From assembly GCA_019912905.1 (NCBI GenBank), contig JAIOHO010000311.1, positions 1-6,533 of the forward strand: DNA of 6,533 nt. The letters are read 5' to 3'. A program made the position numbers and the translations under genes. Every line of letters begins with the position of its first letter. Within the stretch, counting starts at the first letter, position 1. This DNA is from Anaerolineae bacterium. GTDB taxonomy: Bacteria > Chloroflexota > Anaerolineae > Aggregatilineales > Phototrophicaceae. Of this stretch, positions 1 to 6,181 are shown piece after piece. The notes beneath the pieces are model-generated. The model saw only the letters and a program-made list of their open reading frames with translations, did no database searches and was not told the DNA's origin.

Positions 1-843
1 GGCCTTTTCCGTGACCTGAGTGGCAATTTCCGAACCCCATCCGCCGGCGCGCACGGCTTCTTCAACCGTGACCAGTCGCCCGGTCTTTTTGACCGAGTTG
101 AGGATTGTTTCCAGGTCAAGGGGGACCAGCGTGCGCGGGTCGATAATCTCGCAGGAGATGCCTTCGCGTGCCAGTTCCTCGGCGGCGGCTTTCGCCACTT
201 TGACCATGTTCTGCACGGCCACCAGAGTTACATCGGCGCCTTCGCGGACGATGCTCGCCACACCCAGCGGCACCAGATGATTGGCGTGATCGGGCACTTC
301 GCCCCGATCGGTATACTGGCTCTTGTGCTCCAGGAAGACCACCGGGTTGTCATCGCGAATCGCGCTTTTCAGCAGGCCGAGCACATCCGCCGGGTTGGAG
401 GGCACGACGACTTTGAGGCCGGGAGCATGGATAAACCAGGTTTCGCAGCACTGCGAATGCTGGGAGCCGAAGCCCGCCCCGGCCCCCTGCGCCGCGCGGA
501 TGGTCAGCGGCACCTTGATCTGCCCGCCGGACATAAAGCGCATCTTGGCCGCCTGATTGATAATCTGGTCGAGCGTGACGGCGGCGAAGTCGGCAAACAT
601 CAACTCGACCACCGGGCGCATGCCGGTGATGGCCGCGCCGATGCCCGCGCCGATAATGGCATTCTCCGAGATGGGGGTGTCGCGCACACGATCCTGGCCG
701 TACTTCTCCCACAGGCCGGGCGTCACTTTGAATACGCCGCCCGCCTTGCCGACATCTTCCCCGAAAAAGATGACATTTTCATCGCGGGCCATTTCTTCAT
801 CCAGCGCCCGCACGACTGCTTCACGATAGGTGATTTCTGCCAT
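1..843 (-). CDS. 2-oxo acid dehydrogenase E1 component, beta subunit (partial, 3' end beyond left edge)
   Basis: The beta subunit of the thiamine-diphosphate E1 decarboxylase pairs with E1 alpha to decarboxylate a 2-oxo acid and pass the acyl group to the lipoyl arm of E2. The reverse strand is open from ATG at 843 to the window edge: 281 codons of a family usually about 325-330 residues, so roughly 45 C-terminal residues are missing. The start is supported by GAGGA at 854-858, 10 nt upstream. Visible marks are the N-terminal ALDEEM and FFGEDVG blocks, TPISENAIIG with the conserved cofactor-activating Glu at residue 60, GAGFGSQHSQ near 123-131, PGLKVVVPSNP near 141-151 and AIRDDNPVVFLEHK near 161-174. 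The transketolase C-terminal domain begins around residue 195. The QHSQ and PGLKVVVPS blocks resemble pyruvate and acetoin dehydrogenases (pdhB/acoB); the true substrate is not proven. It is the last visible gene of the minus-strand operon. Confidence 0.95.
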   Translation of the reverse strand, partial: MAEITYREAVVRALDEEMARDENVIFFGEDVGKAGGVFKVTPGLWEKYGQDRVRDTPISENAIIGAGIGAAITGMRPVVELMFADFAAVTLDQIINQAAKMRFMSGGQIKVPLTIRAAQGAGAGFGSQHSQCCETWFIHAPGLKVVVPSNPADVLGLLKSAIRDDNPVVFLEHKSQYTDRGEVPDHANHLVPLGVASIVREGADVTLVAVQNMVKVAKAAAEELAREGISCEIIDPRTLVPLDLETILNSVKKTGRLVTVEEAVRAGGWGSEIATQVTEKA

Positions 844-870
844 AAGACTCTATTCCTCAAGTCGATGCTC

Positions 871-893
871 CGTGGAGCACAACTGGCTCCACG
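871..893 (-). other. Intercistronic hairpin between E1 alpha and E1 beta
   Basis: CGTGGAGC (871-878) and GCTCCACG (886-893) are perfect 8-bp inverted repeats around a 7-nt loop. They lie in the 62-nt gap between the E1 alpha stop and the E1 beta start. A competing short palindrome, TGCTCC-GT-GGAGCA, overlaps at 866-879. No T-run follows on the minus strand, so this is unlikely to be an intrinsic terminator. A processing or stability element that tunes the two subunits is an inference. It lies just upstream of the E1 beta ribosome binding site at 854-858. Confidence 0.5.
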
Positions 894-905
894 TGGGATA
901 TTCCA

Positions 906-1877
906 TTAAACCCAGATGTCGTCCAACAGCGCTTCGACCGGCAGCGCGGGTTCCTGCATGGCCCATTCGGTCGCTTCCTGAACCGCCTGCTGTGCCGCCG
1001 CGCCCATCTTTTCAAGCTGTGCCGGGGTGAGCTGGCCGTCGTCAATCATGCGCTGCGACAGGATGTCGATCGGGTCGCGCTGTTTCCATTCATCCAGCTC
1101 CCCTGCCGGGCGATACGTGGCCGGGTCGGTGCGTGAATGGCCCATATAGCGGTAAGTCTTGGCCTCGATCAGGGTTGGCCCCTGGCCTGCACGAGCACGC
1201 TCGACTGCCGTTTTGACCGCCGAAAAGACGACTTCGGCATCCTGCCCATCGACGATCACGCCGGGGATGCCATAAGCGGCGGCGCGGTCAGCCACATTCT
1301 CGACCGGGGCCGTATCGCCATAAGCCGAATATTCGCCGTACAGGTTGTTTTCGCAGATGAAGATACTCGGCAGCTTCCAGACTGCTGCCAGGTTGACCGC
1401 CTCGTGCCACGCGCCGATGTTGGCCGTACCATCGCCAAAGATGGACATCGCCACCGCACCGGTCTTTTTGAGCTGCGCCGTCAGCGCCGCGCCGTTGGTC
1501 ACGGGAAGGCCCGCGCCCACGATCGCAAACGTGCCGATCAAGCCCACATTCAGGTCAGTCAGGTGCATCGAACCGCCTTTGCCCTTGGAGCAGCCCGACG
1601 CCTTGCCCATCATCTCCGCCATCAGCGACTGGAGGGACATCCCCAGCGCCAGCGCGTGCCCATGCCCGCGATAGGTACAGGTCACGGTGTCGCCGCGCCT
1701 GGCGTTAATGTTTGCGGCCATCCCCACCGACACGGCTTCCTGCCCGATGCACAGGTGCGTGGTGCCCCGAATCACGTTTTCCAGAAACAATTCCTGAATG
1801 CGTTCCTCCGCATAACGGATTTCCAGCATCCGGTTCAACATGTGCTGGCGCATGTCTGCGCTCAATTTTTCGGTCAT
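906..1877 (-). CDS. 2-oxo acid dehydrogenase E1 component, alpha subunit (pyruvate/acetoin type)
   Basis: This subunit binds thiamine diphosphate and, with E1 beta, carries out decarboxylation and reductive acylation of E2-bound lipoate. It has 323 residues, normal for the family. The cofactor motif is GDGTANIGAWHEA (148-160) ending in the ENN at 176-178. The blocks YRGHGHALALG (69-79) and GCSKGKGGSMH (95-105) and the conserved loop YRYMGHSRTDP (242-252) are all present. The GKGGSMH block is typical of pyruvate and acetoin dehydrogenases (pdhA/acoA) and argues against the branched-chain type, but does not settle the substrate. The ATG at 1877 has AGAGGA at 1887-1892, 9 nt upstream. It follows E2 after 66 nt and precedes E1 beta by 62 nt, so the three are probably one transcript. 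The gene looks intact. Confidence 0.96.
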   Translation of the reverse strand: MTEKLSADMRQHMLNRMLEIRYAEERIQELFLENVIRGTTHLCIGQEAVSVGMAANINARRGDTVTCTYRGHGHALALGMSLQSLMAEMMGKASGCSKGKGGSMHLTDLNVGLIGTFAIVGAGLPVTNGAALTAQLKKTGAVAMSIFGDGTANIGAWHEAVNLAAVWKLPSIFICENNLYGEYSAYGDTAPVENVADRAAAYGIPGVIVDGQDAEVVFSAVKTAVERARAGQGPTLIEAKTYRYMGHSRTDPATYRPAGELDEWKQRDPIDILSQRMIDDGQLTPAQLEKMGAAAQQAVQEATEWAMQEPALPVEALLDDIWV

Positions 1878-1943
1878 GAAGCTCTATCCTCTATTCAGTC
1901 CGCCCGATCCATCCAGGAGAGTTGTCCCTGCACAGGCGGTGAT

Positions 1944-3263
1944 TTACCCGTTAAACGCTTGGAGGTGCGTATCGAATGCCTCGATGAAACGCGCGGAGAC
2001 CATGCCATCGACCACCCGGTGATCTGCCGACACGGTCAGGTGCGCCGTGGTGCGCACGTGCAGCCCGCCGTTCAGCGCGACCGGACGCTCCTTCACCGCG
2101 CCAATCGCCAGGATAGCGACCTGGGGCGGGTTGATGATGGCGGTAAACTGGTCGATCTGCGGGATCACCCCCAGGTTGCTGATCGTGAACGAGCCGCCCT
2201 GCATCTCTTCCGGGCGCAGCTTACCCTCACGGGTGCGGCGGATAAGATCACGTGAACGATTCGCCAGGCCGGACAGCGAAAAATCGTCGGCCCCGCGCAG
2301 TACGGGGGTCATCAGGCCGTCAGGCAGCGCGACCGCAATCGCCAGATTCACATGCTCGTAACGGTAGAGGTGGCCGTCCTCATAGGTGGCGTTCAGTTCG
2401 GGCACATCCCGCAGCGCCTGAACTGTGAGGTGCAGCAGCAGCGCATTGATACCCGTTCCCGCTGGCAGCGCGCGCAGGGCGTTCGTGAAATCCAATTCGG
2501 CGCTGACGTAAAAGTGCGGCATCTCCTGCATACTGGCTGACAGGCGGCGGGCAATCGTCCGGCGCATGGTGCTCAGGCTGACTTCCTGGCGTGTATCGCC
2601 GTAGCCAGAGGGTGAAGCGAAAACTGGCGCATCAGCCACCGCGACAGGCTGATGCGCTGGGGCTGGCTGCGCGGCATCCCGGAGGAGCGCCTCGACGTCA
2701 GCACGGGTCACGCGGCCATTTTTGCCCGTTCCAGGCACTTGAGTCAGGTCAATCTGATGGTCACGGGCCAGCTTGCGGACCGCAGGCGCTGCCAGAACAC
2801 GCCCGTTAGTCGAGCCGTTGTGACCGGCCTGTCCCGAAATGGCCGTTTCGACATCTTGTCGCGTAATGCGCCCACCGGGACCGCTGCCCGGCACCTGACG
2901 CAGATTGATCCCCTGCTCCTGCGCCATCCGCCGGGCGACGGGCGAGGCCTGGACCTTATCGCTGGCGGAAACCGCCGAACTGACCGGCGCTGCTGCCGGA
3001 GATACAGCCACCGCTGCTTCACCAGAGCGGATGCGCGCCAGCACTGTGCCGACCGGGACCAGCGTATCGGCCTGGACGAGCACAGCCTCCAGCACGCCGT
3101 CCGCCAGCGCCTCCAATTCCACGGTCGTTTTGTCACCTTCGACTTCGGCGACTGCTTCTCCCTTGCGGACCTGATCCCCCGGCTGTTTGAGCCAGGCAAT
3201 CAGCCGCCCTTCTTCCATGCCAAAGCCCACATTGGGCAGTACAATATCCGTATACACAATCAT
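1944..3263 (-). CDS. 2-oxo acid dehydrogenase E2, dihydrolipoamide acyltransferase with two subunit-binding domains
   Basis: This is the core acyltransferase, moving the acyl group from lipoyl-lysine to coenzyme A. It has 439 residues. An N-terminal lipoyl domain (about 1-80) carries the lipoylation site Lys45 in EGDKTTVELEA. An Ala/Ser/Val-rich linker follows (about 83-104). Next come two peripheral subunit-binding domains, about 106-142 (VPGSGPGGRITRQDVE) and 158-195 (VPGTGKNGRVTRADVE), where one is usual. A second linker (196-222) leads to the catalytic domain (about 226-439), with DHRVVDG at 414-420 giving catalytic His415 and Asp419, and FTISNLG at 359-365. The ATG directly abuts the mutarotase TAA; AGGAA lies just before that stop, so translation is probably coupled. 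E2 comes before E1 here, the reverse of the common E1-E1-E2 order. The acyl group is unassigned. Confidence 0.96.
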   Translation of the reverse strand: MIVYTDIVLPNVGFGMEEGRLIAWLKQPGDQVRKGEAVAEVEGDKTTVELEALADGVLEAVLVQADTLVPVGTVLARIRSGEAAVAVSPAAAPVSSAVSASDKVQASPVARRMAQEQGINLRQVPGSGPGGRITRQDVETAISGQAGHNGSTNGRVLAAPAVRKLARDHQIDLTQVPGTGKNGRVTRADVEALLRDAAQPAPAHQPVAVADAPVFASPSGYGDTRQEVSLSTMRRTIARRLSASMQEMPHFYVSAELDFTNALRALPAGTGINALLLHLTVQALRDVPELNATYEDGHLYRYEHVNLAIAVALPDGLMTPVLRGADDFSLSGLANRSRDLIRRTREGKLRPEEMQGGSFTISNLGVIPQIDQFTAIINPPQVAILAIGAVKERPVALNGGLHVRTTAHLTVSADHRVVDGMVSARFIEAFDTHLQAFNG

Positions 3264-3593
3264 TTATTCCTGATGAAATACTTCTTCCATATTGGCCCAC
3301 CATTCACCCGGCTGGCGGGTGTCCAGCGGCTGCTGCATGGCCTCGGTCACATCCCACCAGCCGCTGTCGCGCGAGACGGCTGCCAGTTGGGACATGCGGG
3401 CCTCAAATTCCTCATCGGGGCCATGATATTCATAATAGGCAAAGAGCATACCATCTTTGAGGTAAATGCTGTAATTCCGAATGCCGGCTTCGCGGATGGC
3501 TGCTTCGACCACCGGCCAGATTTGGACGTGGATTTTTTTGTATTCGGCCTGTGCTTCGGGACGCACCCGAATGACCTGACCAAAACGCCGCAT
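3264..3593 (-). CDS. rhaM: L-rhamnose mutarotase family protein
   Basis: Family members interconvert alpha and beta anomers of L-rhamnose as small dimeric alpha/beta-barrel enzymes. The 109-residue length fits the family. Tyr18 and His22 (EYKKIHVQIWP) sit at the same positions as the active-site Tyr and His of the E. coli enzyme. Other family marks are NYSIYL (40-45), the Trp pair at 79-80 in SGWWDV, and the C-terminal EEVF. The ATG at 3593 has GAGGT upstream with a 7-nt gap. It is the first gene of the dehydrogenase operon, directly facing the regulator. No other rhamnose-pathway gene (isomerase, kinase, aldolase or dehydrogenase) is seen, so family membership is firm but a rhamnose role is not. 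Many relatives in catabolic operons may act on other sugars or sugar acids. Confidence 0.88.
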   Translation of the reverse strand: MRRFGQVIRVRPEAQAEYKKIHVQIWPVVEAAIREAGIRNYSIYLKDGMLFAYYEYHGPDEEFEARMSQLAAVSRDSGWWDVTEAMQQPLDTRQPGEWWANMEEVFHQE

Positions 3594-3691
3594 ACCGTTA
3601 ACCTCATTTCAGGGGATGATGTAGCGCGCCAAGAAATTATAAATTATAGTTTAACCATGATCGTCAAACTTGCAACTGGAGTCGGCATTCC
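3594..3691. promoter_or_regulatory. Divergent promoter region between the mutarotase-dehydrogenase operon and the regulator
   Basis: This 98-bp spacer separates two divergent transcription units and holds a clearly AT-rich core (about 3634-3654) in GC-rich surroundings. On the minus strand TTGACG (3662-3667) is a good -35 box, but the two TATAAT copies (3643-3648 and 3636-3641) lie 13 and 20 nt away, neither ideal. On the plus strand TATAGT (3645-3650) is a possible -10 with no clear -35. GGAG at 3678-3681 is the ribosome binding site for the regulator's GTG. That a promoter lies here is safe from gene layout; the exact boxes are uncertain. Confidence 0.65.
3634..3652. repeat. AT-rich repeated element, copy 1 (candidate operator)
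   Basis: AAATTATAAATTATAGTTT consists of two direct copies of AAATTAT, the second opening an imperfect 12-bp palindrome (AAATTATAGTTT). A near-copy occurs at 6161-6181. It lies across the candidate -10 boxes of both divergent units, a good place for autoregulation by the adjacent GntR protein. Binding by that protein is inference; AT-rich -10 sequence alone could explain part of the likeness. Confidence 0.4.
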
Positions 3692-4387
3692 GTGATACAG
3701 AATCGTATTCAGCCTATTGAAGATAATAAAAAGACCGTCACCGCCATGGTGCAGGAGCGCGTGCGCCAGGCGATTTTCGACGGTGTGCTGGCTGCCGGGT
3801 CGCGCATCGACCAGAATCAGCTCGCGACCATGCTCAACGTCAGCCTCGTCCCTGTGCGCGAGGCGCTGAAGATGCTGGAGGGCGAGGGCTTTGTCCAGAT
3901 CATCCCCCGGCGCGGGGCCTTCGTCACCGAGTCGTCCATCCCCGATATGGAAGACCTGTATTTCACCCGTCAGATTCTGGAAGGTCAGGCCGCCTACCAC
4001 GCCGCCGAAAAGATCACCGACGACCACATTCAGCAGTTGGAACAGCTTCACAGGGCGATGGATCAGGCCCTCAAAAATCATGATTACGCCGGTTTTATGG
4101 TACACAATCGCGCTTTTCATTTCGTCATTTATGATGCGCCGGAAAGCCGCTATCTCTCAAACTTGATTGCCGGGTTGTGGGACCTGTCGGAGCGCTATCG
4201 CTACCGGTATATGTACCTCAAAGATCAGGGTCCCATCATCCAGCGCGAGCATAAGGGCATCATCGAAGCCTGCCGCCAGCACGACGCGAAGGAACTGCGC
4301 AATAACATCATCCAGCACATGCAGCACACACTTCACAGTATCCGCGAATTCATTGCCCGCGAGCACGCCACCACGACCGAGGAATAA
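3692..4387 (+). CDS. GntR family transcriptional regulator, FadR/FCD subfamily
   Basis: This is a DNA-binding regulator of 231 residues, normal for the FCD group, which commonly senses organic or sugar acids. A winged helix-turn-helix spans about 16-80 (MVQERVRQAIFDG, then LNVSLVPVREALKMLEGEGFV, IIPRRGAF). The all-helical FCD effector domain spans about 85-222. Likely metal or ligand residues are Asn139 and His143 (NRAFH), His187 (REHKG) and His209 (IIQHM), the usual Asn/Asp-His-His-His pattern. The start is GTG at 3692, with GGAG 10 nt upstream; the next in-frame ATG (3746) would leave a shorter N-terminus before the first helix. Its stop overlaps the next start as TAATG, so it is probably co-translated with the lyase. 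It likely controls itself and the divergent dehydrogenase operon; the effector is unknown. Confidence 0.93.
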   Translation: MIQNRIQPIEDNKKTVTAMVQERVRQAIFDGVLAAGSRIDQNQLATMLNVSLVPVREALKMLEGEGFVQIIPRRGAFVTESSIPDMEDLYFTRQILEGQAAYHAAEKITDDHIQQLEQLHRAMDQALKNHDYAGFMVHNRAFHFVIYDAPESRYLSNLIAGLWDLSERYRYRYMYLKDQGPIIQREHKGIIEACRQHDAKELRNNIIQHMQHTLHSIREFIAREHATTTEE

Positions 4388-5727
4388 TGCCCGCTCACGT
4401 CACCGATTCGTTGTTTTTCCGGGATCTGTTCGGCTCTGCGGCGATGCGGGCCGTGTTTGACGATCTGAATCTGCTGCAAAAATGGCTGGATTACGAGGCA
4501 GCGCTGGCCCGCGCCGAAGTCACCGTCGGGCTGGTGCCTGCCGAAGCCGCTGCCGAAATCACCCGGCAGGCCCAGGCTGCCCACATGGATGTCGAAGCGA
4601 TTAAGGCAGGCGTCGATAAGACCATCCACCCGCTGGTGCCGGTCATCTGGCAGCTTTCCGCGCGCTGTGAAGGCCGCGCTGGACACTATGTCCACTGGGG
4701 CGCAACCACCCAGGACGTCATGGATACCGCCATCATTCTGCAAATCAAGGAAGCGCTGCCTCTGTTCGAGCAGACTCTGGATGCACTCATCGCGGCGGCG
4801 GCGGGGTTGGCGCGCACCTATCGGGATACGCCCATGGCCGGGCGCACCCACGGCCAGCAGGCTTTGCCGATCACCTTTGGTTTTAAAGCAGCCGTCTGGT
4901 TGGCAGAGTTCAAGCGGCATCGCCAGCGCCTGGAAGCCTGCAAGCCGCGCGTGCTGGTGGGCGAGTTCGGCGGCGCGGTCGGCACCCTGGCAGGTGTGGC
5001 CGATCAGGGGATGGCGATCAACGCCGCCCTGTGCGCCGAGTTAGGGCTGAACGTGCCGGAGATTGCCTGGCACACCGCACGCGATCACCTGGCCGAGTTC
5101 GCCAGTATCATCGCCATGCTGTGCGCCACGACGGGCAAAATCGCCCACGAAGTCATCGACCTGCAAAAGACCGAGTTTGCCGAGGTGGAAGAACCCTTCG
5201 AAATGGGCAAGGTCGGCAGCAGCACCATGCCGCACAAACGCAACCCGATGTTGTGCGAGGCAATCCTGACTCTGGCACGGCTGACGCGGCGGCACGCGGC
5301 CACGGCGGTCGATGCCATGCTGCACGAACATGAGCGCGATTGGTCGAGTTTCCAGATGGAATGGGCTTATATGCCCGAACTGTGCGTCATGACTCACGGC
5401 GCGATGGAACTGATGCAGCGCGTCCTCAGCGGCCTGATTGTGTATCCCGATCACATGCTGCGCAATCTGAACACCACCGGCGGATTGCTGCTGGCCGAGC
5501 GGGTCATGCTGGCATTGGGCACTGCCATCGGCAGGCAGCAGGCGCATGATGTCATCTACGAGGCGGCCATGTACAGCTTCGAACAGCGGCAGCCGTTCGC
5601 TGAGGTGCTCAAGCAGGACACTGCCGTCAGCGCCCACCTCTCACCTGAAGCCATCGATTCGCTGCTCGACCCAACGCAGTATACCGGTTTGTCTGCGGCT
5701 TATGTGGACCGGGTGCTGAACAGTTAG
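4387..5727 (+). CDS. Fumarase/aspartase superfamily lyase, PcaB (3-carboxymuconate cycloisomerase)/adenylosuccinate lyase-like
   Basis: Members catalyse anti beta-elimination (often releasing fumarate) or the related cycloisomerisation, as homotetramers with shared active sites. It has 446 residues. The superfamily signature GSSTMPHKRNP lies at 277-287, including the flexible-loop serines 278-279. HWGATTQDVMDTA is at 103-115, and GRTHGQQALP at 152-161, where His155 matches the general-acid/base His of adenylosuccinate lyases. HERDWS is at 315-320. The N-terminal region (FFRDLFGSAAMRAVF) and QQALPITFG resemble PcaB-like proteins. It does not look like housekeeping purB: its partner is a FCD-type regulator, coupled by TAATG with GAGG 4 nt before the ATG, and no purine genes are present. 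Candidate reactions are lactonisation of a carboxymuconate or cleavage of a succinyl adduct. The family call is firm; the substrate is open. Its stop overlaps that of the convergent tautomerase. Confidence 0.92.
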   Translation: MPAHVTDSLFFRDLFGSAAMRAVFDDLNLLQKWLDYEAALARAEVTVGLVPAEAAAEITRQAQAAHMDVEAIKAGVDKTIHPLVPVIWQLSARCEGRAGHYVHWGATTQDVMDTAIILQIKEALPLFEQTLDALIAAAAGLARTYRDTPMAGRTHGQQALPITFGFKAAVWLAEFKRHRQRLEACKPRVLVGEFGGAVGTLAGVADQGMAINAALCAELGLNVPEIAWHTARDHLAEFASIIAMLCATTGKIAHEVIDLQKTEFAEVEEPFEMGKVGSSTMPHKRNPMLCEAILTLARLTRRHAATAVDAMLHEHERDWSSFQMEWAYMPELCVMTHGAMELMQRVLSGLIVYPDHMLRNLNTTGGLLLAERVMLALGTAIGRQQAHDVIYEAAMYSFEQRQPFAEVLKQDTAVSAHLSPEAIDSLLDPTQYTGLSAAYVDRVLNS

Positions 5728-5924
5728 TCGGTGTTCATCTTGGGTGGCGAGCCGACTTTGCCGCCGCGCCCAAAGTCGCCAGTCTCGATATTCTGGAAGA
5801 TAATCAGGACGTCCTCGCGGCGCGCCCCCCCGTGCTCGACCAGCACATCGGTCATGCCCTCAACGACCGCCTTCTTTTGTTCGTCCGTGCGACCGGGCGA
5901 CCAGTAGAGAATAACTGTTGGCAT
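5724..5924 (-). CDS. 4-oxalocrotonate tautomerase family protein
   Basis: These are small keto-enol isomerases in which the N-terminal proline, exposed after Met removal, acts as the base. The 66-residue product begins Met-Pro-Thr. Counting that Pro as 1, the motif SPGRTDEQK places Arg11 as in classic 4-oxalocrotonate tautomerase, and GDFGRGG matches the C-terminal hairpin motif. The second classical arginine (position 39) is Leu here, though Arg34 and Arg35 are nearby, so the substrate probably differs from 4-oxalocrotonate. GAGGT lies 8 nt before the ATG. The gene converges on the lyase; the TAA (5724-5726) and the lyase TAG (5725-5727) share two bases, with no room for a terminator between them. 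A shared pathway with the lyase is plausible but is inference. Confidence 0.9.
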   Translation of the reverse strand: MPTVILYWSPGRTDEQKKAVVEGMTDVLVEHGGARREDVLIIFQNIETGDFGRGGKVGSPPKMNTD

Positions 5925-5948
5925 AGTGGTTTACCTCAAGCGTGTTAT

Positions 5949-6065
5949 TTAACTCAATGCCGACGACGACATCGAGGGCTGGCCGGTTATCGAATGAGAA
6001 GGTTCGCAGCAGCAGGCAGGGGACTGCCCCGTTTCGCCATGATCATTGAGCGCAGGCGTCGTCAT
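5949..6065 (-). CDS. Doubtful small ORF with a Cys-Cys-Cys motif
   Basis: ATG at 6065 opens a 38-residue frame ending in TAA, containing SPACCCEPSH around residues 15-24 and a Ser-rich tail. It starts 4 nt after the stop of the upstream tiny ORF and has no clear ribosome binding site of its own (only a weak TGAAG). Without homologues it cannot be told from chance. It matters only because it lies in a leader with a strong-looking promoter. An in-frame TTG further upstream would give about 51 residues. Confidence 0.15.
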   Translation of the reverse strand: MTTPALNDHGETGQSPACCCEPSHSITGQPSMSSSALS

Positions 6066-6069
6066 GGCT

Positions 6070-6138
6070 TCAGTCGCACGGCGCTGAATACGGGAACAAG
6101 CCAATCAAAAGGAAGCTTAAGATCTCTTTGAGGTTCAT
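6070..6138 (-). CDS. Doubtful short leader ORF with a hydrophobic core
   Basis: ATG at 6138 opens a 22-residue frame starting MNLKEILSFLLIGLF and ending in TGA. It begins about 27 nt after the predicted transcript start (near 6165), with GGAAAA about 8 nt upstream as a possible ribosome binding site. The hydrophobic core (residues 6-15) could insert in a membrane or act as a leader peptide. Position relative to the promoter is the main support; the short length makes chance a real alternative. Confidence 0.2.
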   Translation of the reverse strand: MNLKEILSFLLIGLFPYSAPCD

Positions 6139-6160
6139 ATAGTTTTCCAGAAAGTCCAGT

Positions 6161-6181
6161 AAATTATATAAATTATAATTT
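6161..6181. repeat. AT-rich repeated element, copy 2 (candidate operator)
   Basis: AAATTATAT (6161-6169) is followed by the perfect 12-bp palindrome AAATTATAATTT (6170-6181). Copy 1 at 3634-3652 has the same arrangement with two fewer bases between the halves and one base change in the palindrome (G for A). The two copies share an exact TATAATTTATA on the minus strand. This copy covers the -10 box of the tautomerase-side promoter. Confidence 0.4.

Larger units (their letters stand above)
5925..6165 (-). other. Long leader region upstream of the tautomerase
   Basis: With 6166-6257 this forms a 333-bp stretch without a convincing gene. If the promoter at 6172-6200 starts transcripts near 6165, the tautomerase mRNA would carry a leader of about 240 nt. 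Structure seen: a GC-rich segment at about 6018-6030 where GGGGCAGTCCCC/CTGCC can fold in alternative ways on the minus strand, and a 7-bp inverted repeat CTCAATG (5953-5959)/CATTGAG (6044-6050). Two tiny ORFs lie inside and are listed separately. No known riboswitch consensus was recognised. Confidence 0.4.

Noticed and set aside
277..909. Plus-strand open frame of 210 codons opposite E1 beta
   Set aside because: The reverse strand encodes a clear E1 beta across this whole stretch; the plus frame is a GC-driven shadow.
1137..2255. Long plus-strand open frame (372 codons) opposite E1 alpha and E2
   Set aside because: It lies antisense to two genes with unmistakable family motifs. The open frame is a by-product of GC-biased codon use, and its translation is His/Arg/Asp-rich with no recognisable domain.
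1..3263. Branched-chain 2-oxo acid dehydrogenase
   Set aside because: E1 alpha has the GKGGSMH block and E1 beta the QHSQ and PGLKVVVPS blocks of the pyruvate/acetoin group. Not fully excluded, but less likely.
2652..3695. Plus-strand open frame of 347 codons opposite E2 and the mutarotase
   Set aside because: It is the shadow of two firm minus-strand genes. It crosses their boundary and the divergent promoter, and shows no domain.
4387..5727. Housekeeping adenylosuccinate lyase (purB)
   Set aside because: QQALPITFG and the N-terminus are PcaB-like, and the gene is coupled to a FCD regulator with no purine genes nearby.
5832..6131. Plus-strand open frame of 99 codons over the tautomerase start and its leader
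   Set aside because: Half of it is antisense to the tautomerase. The rest is Arg-rich without a motif or a good ribosome binding site.
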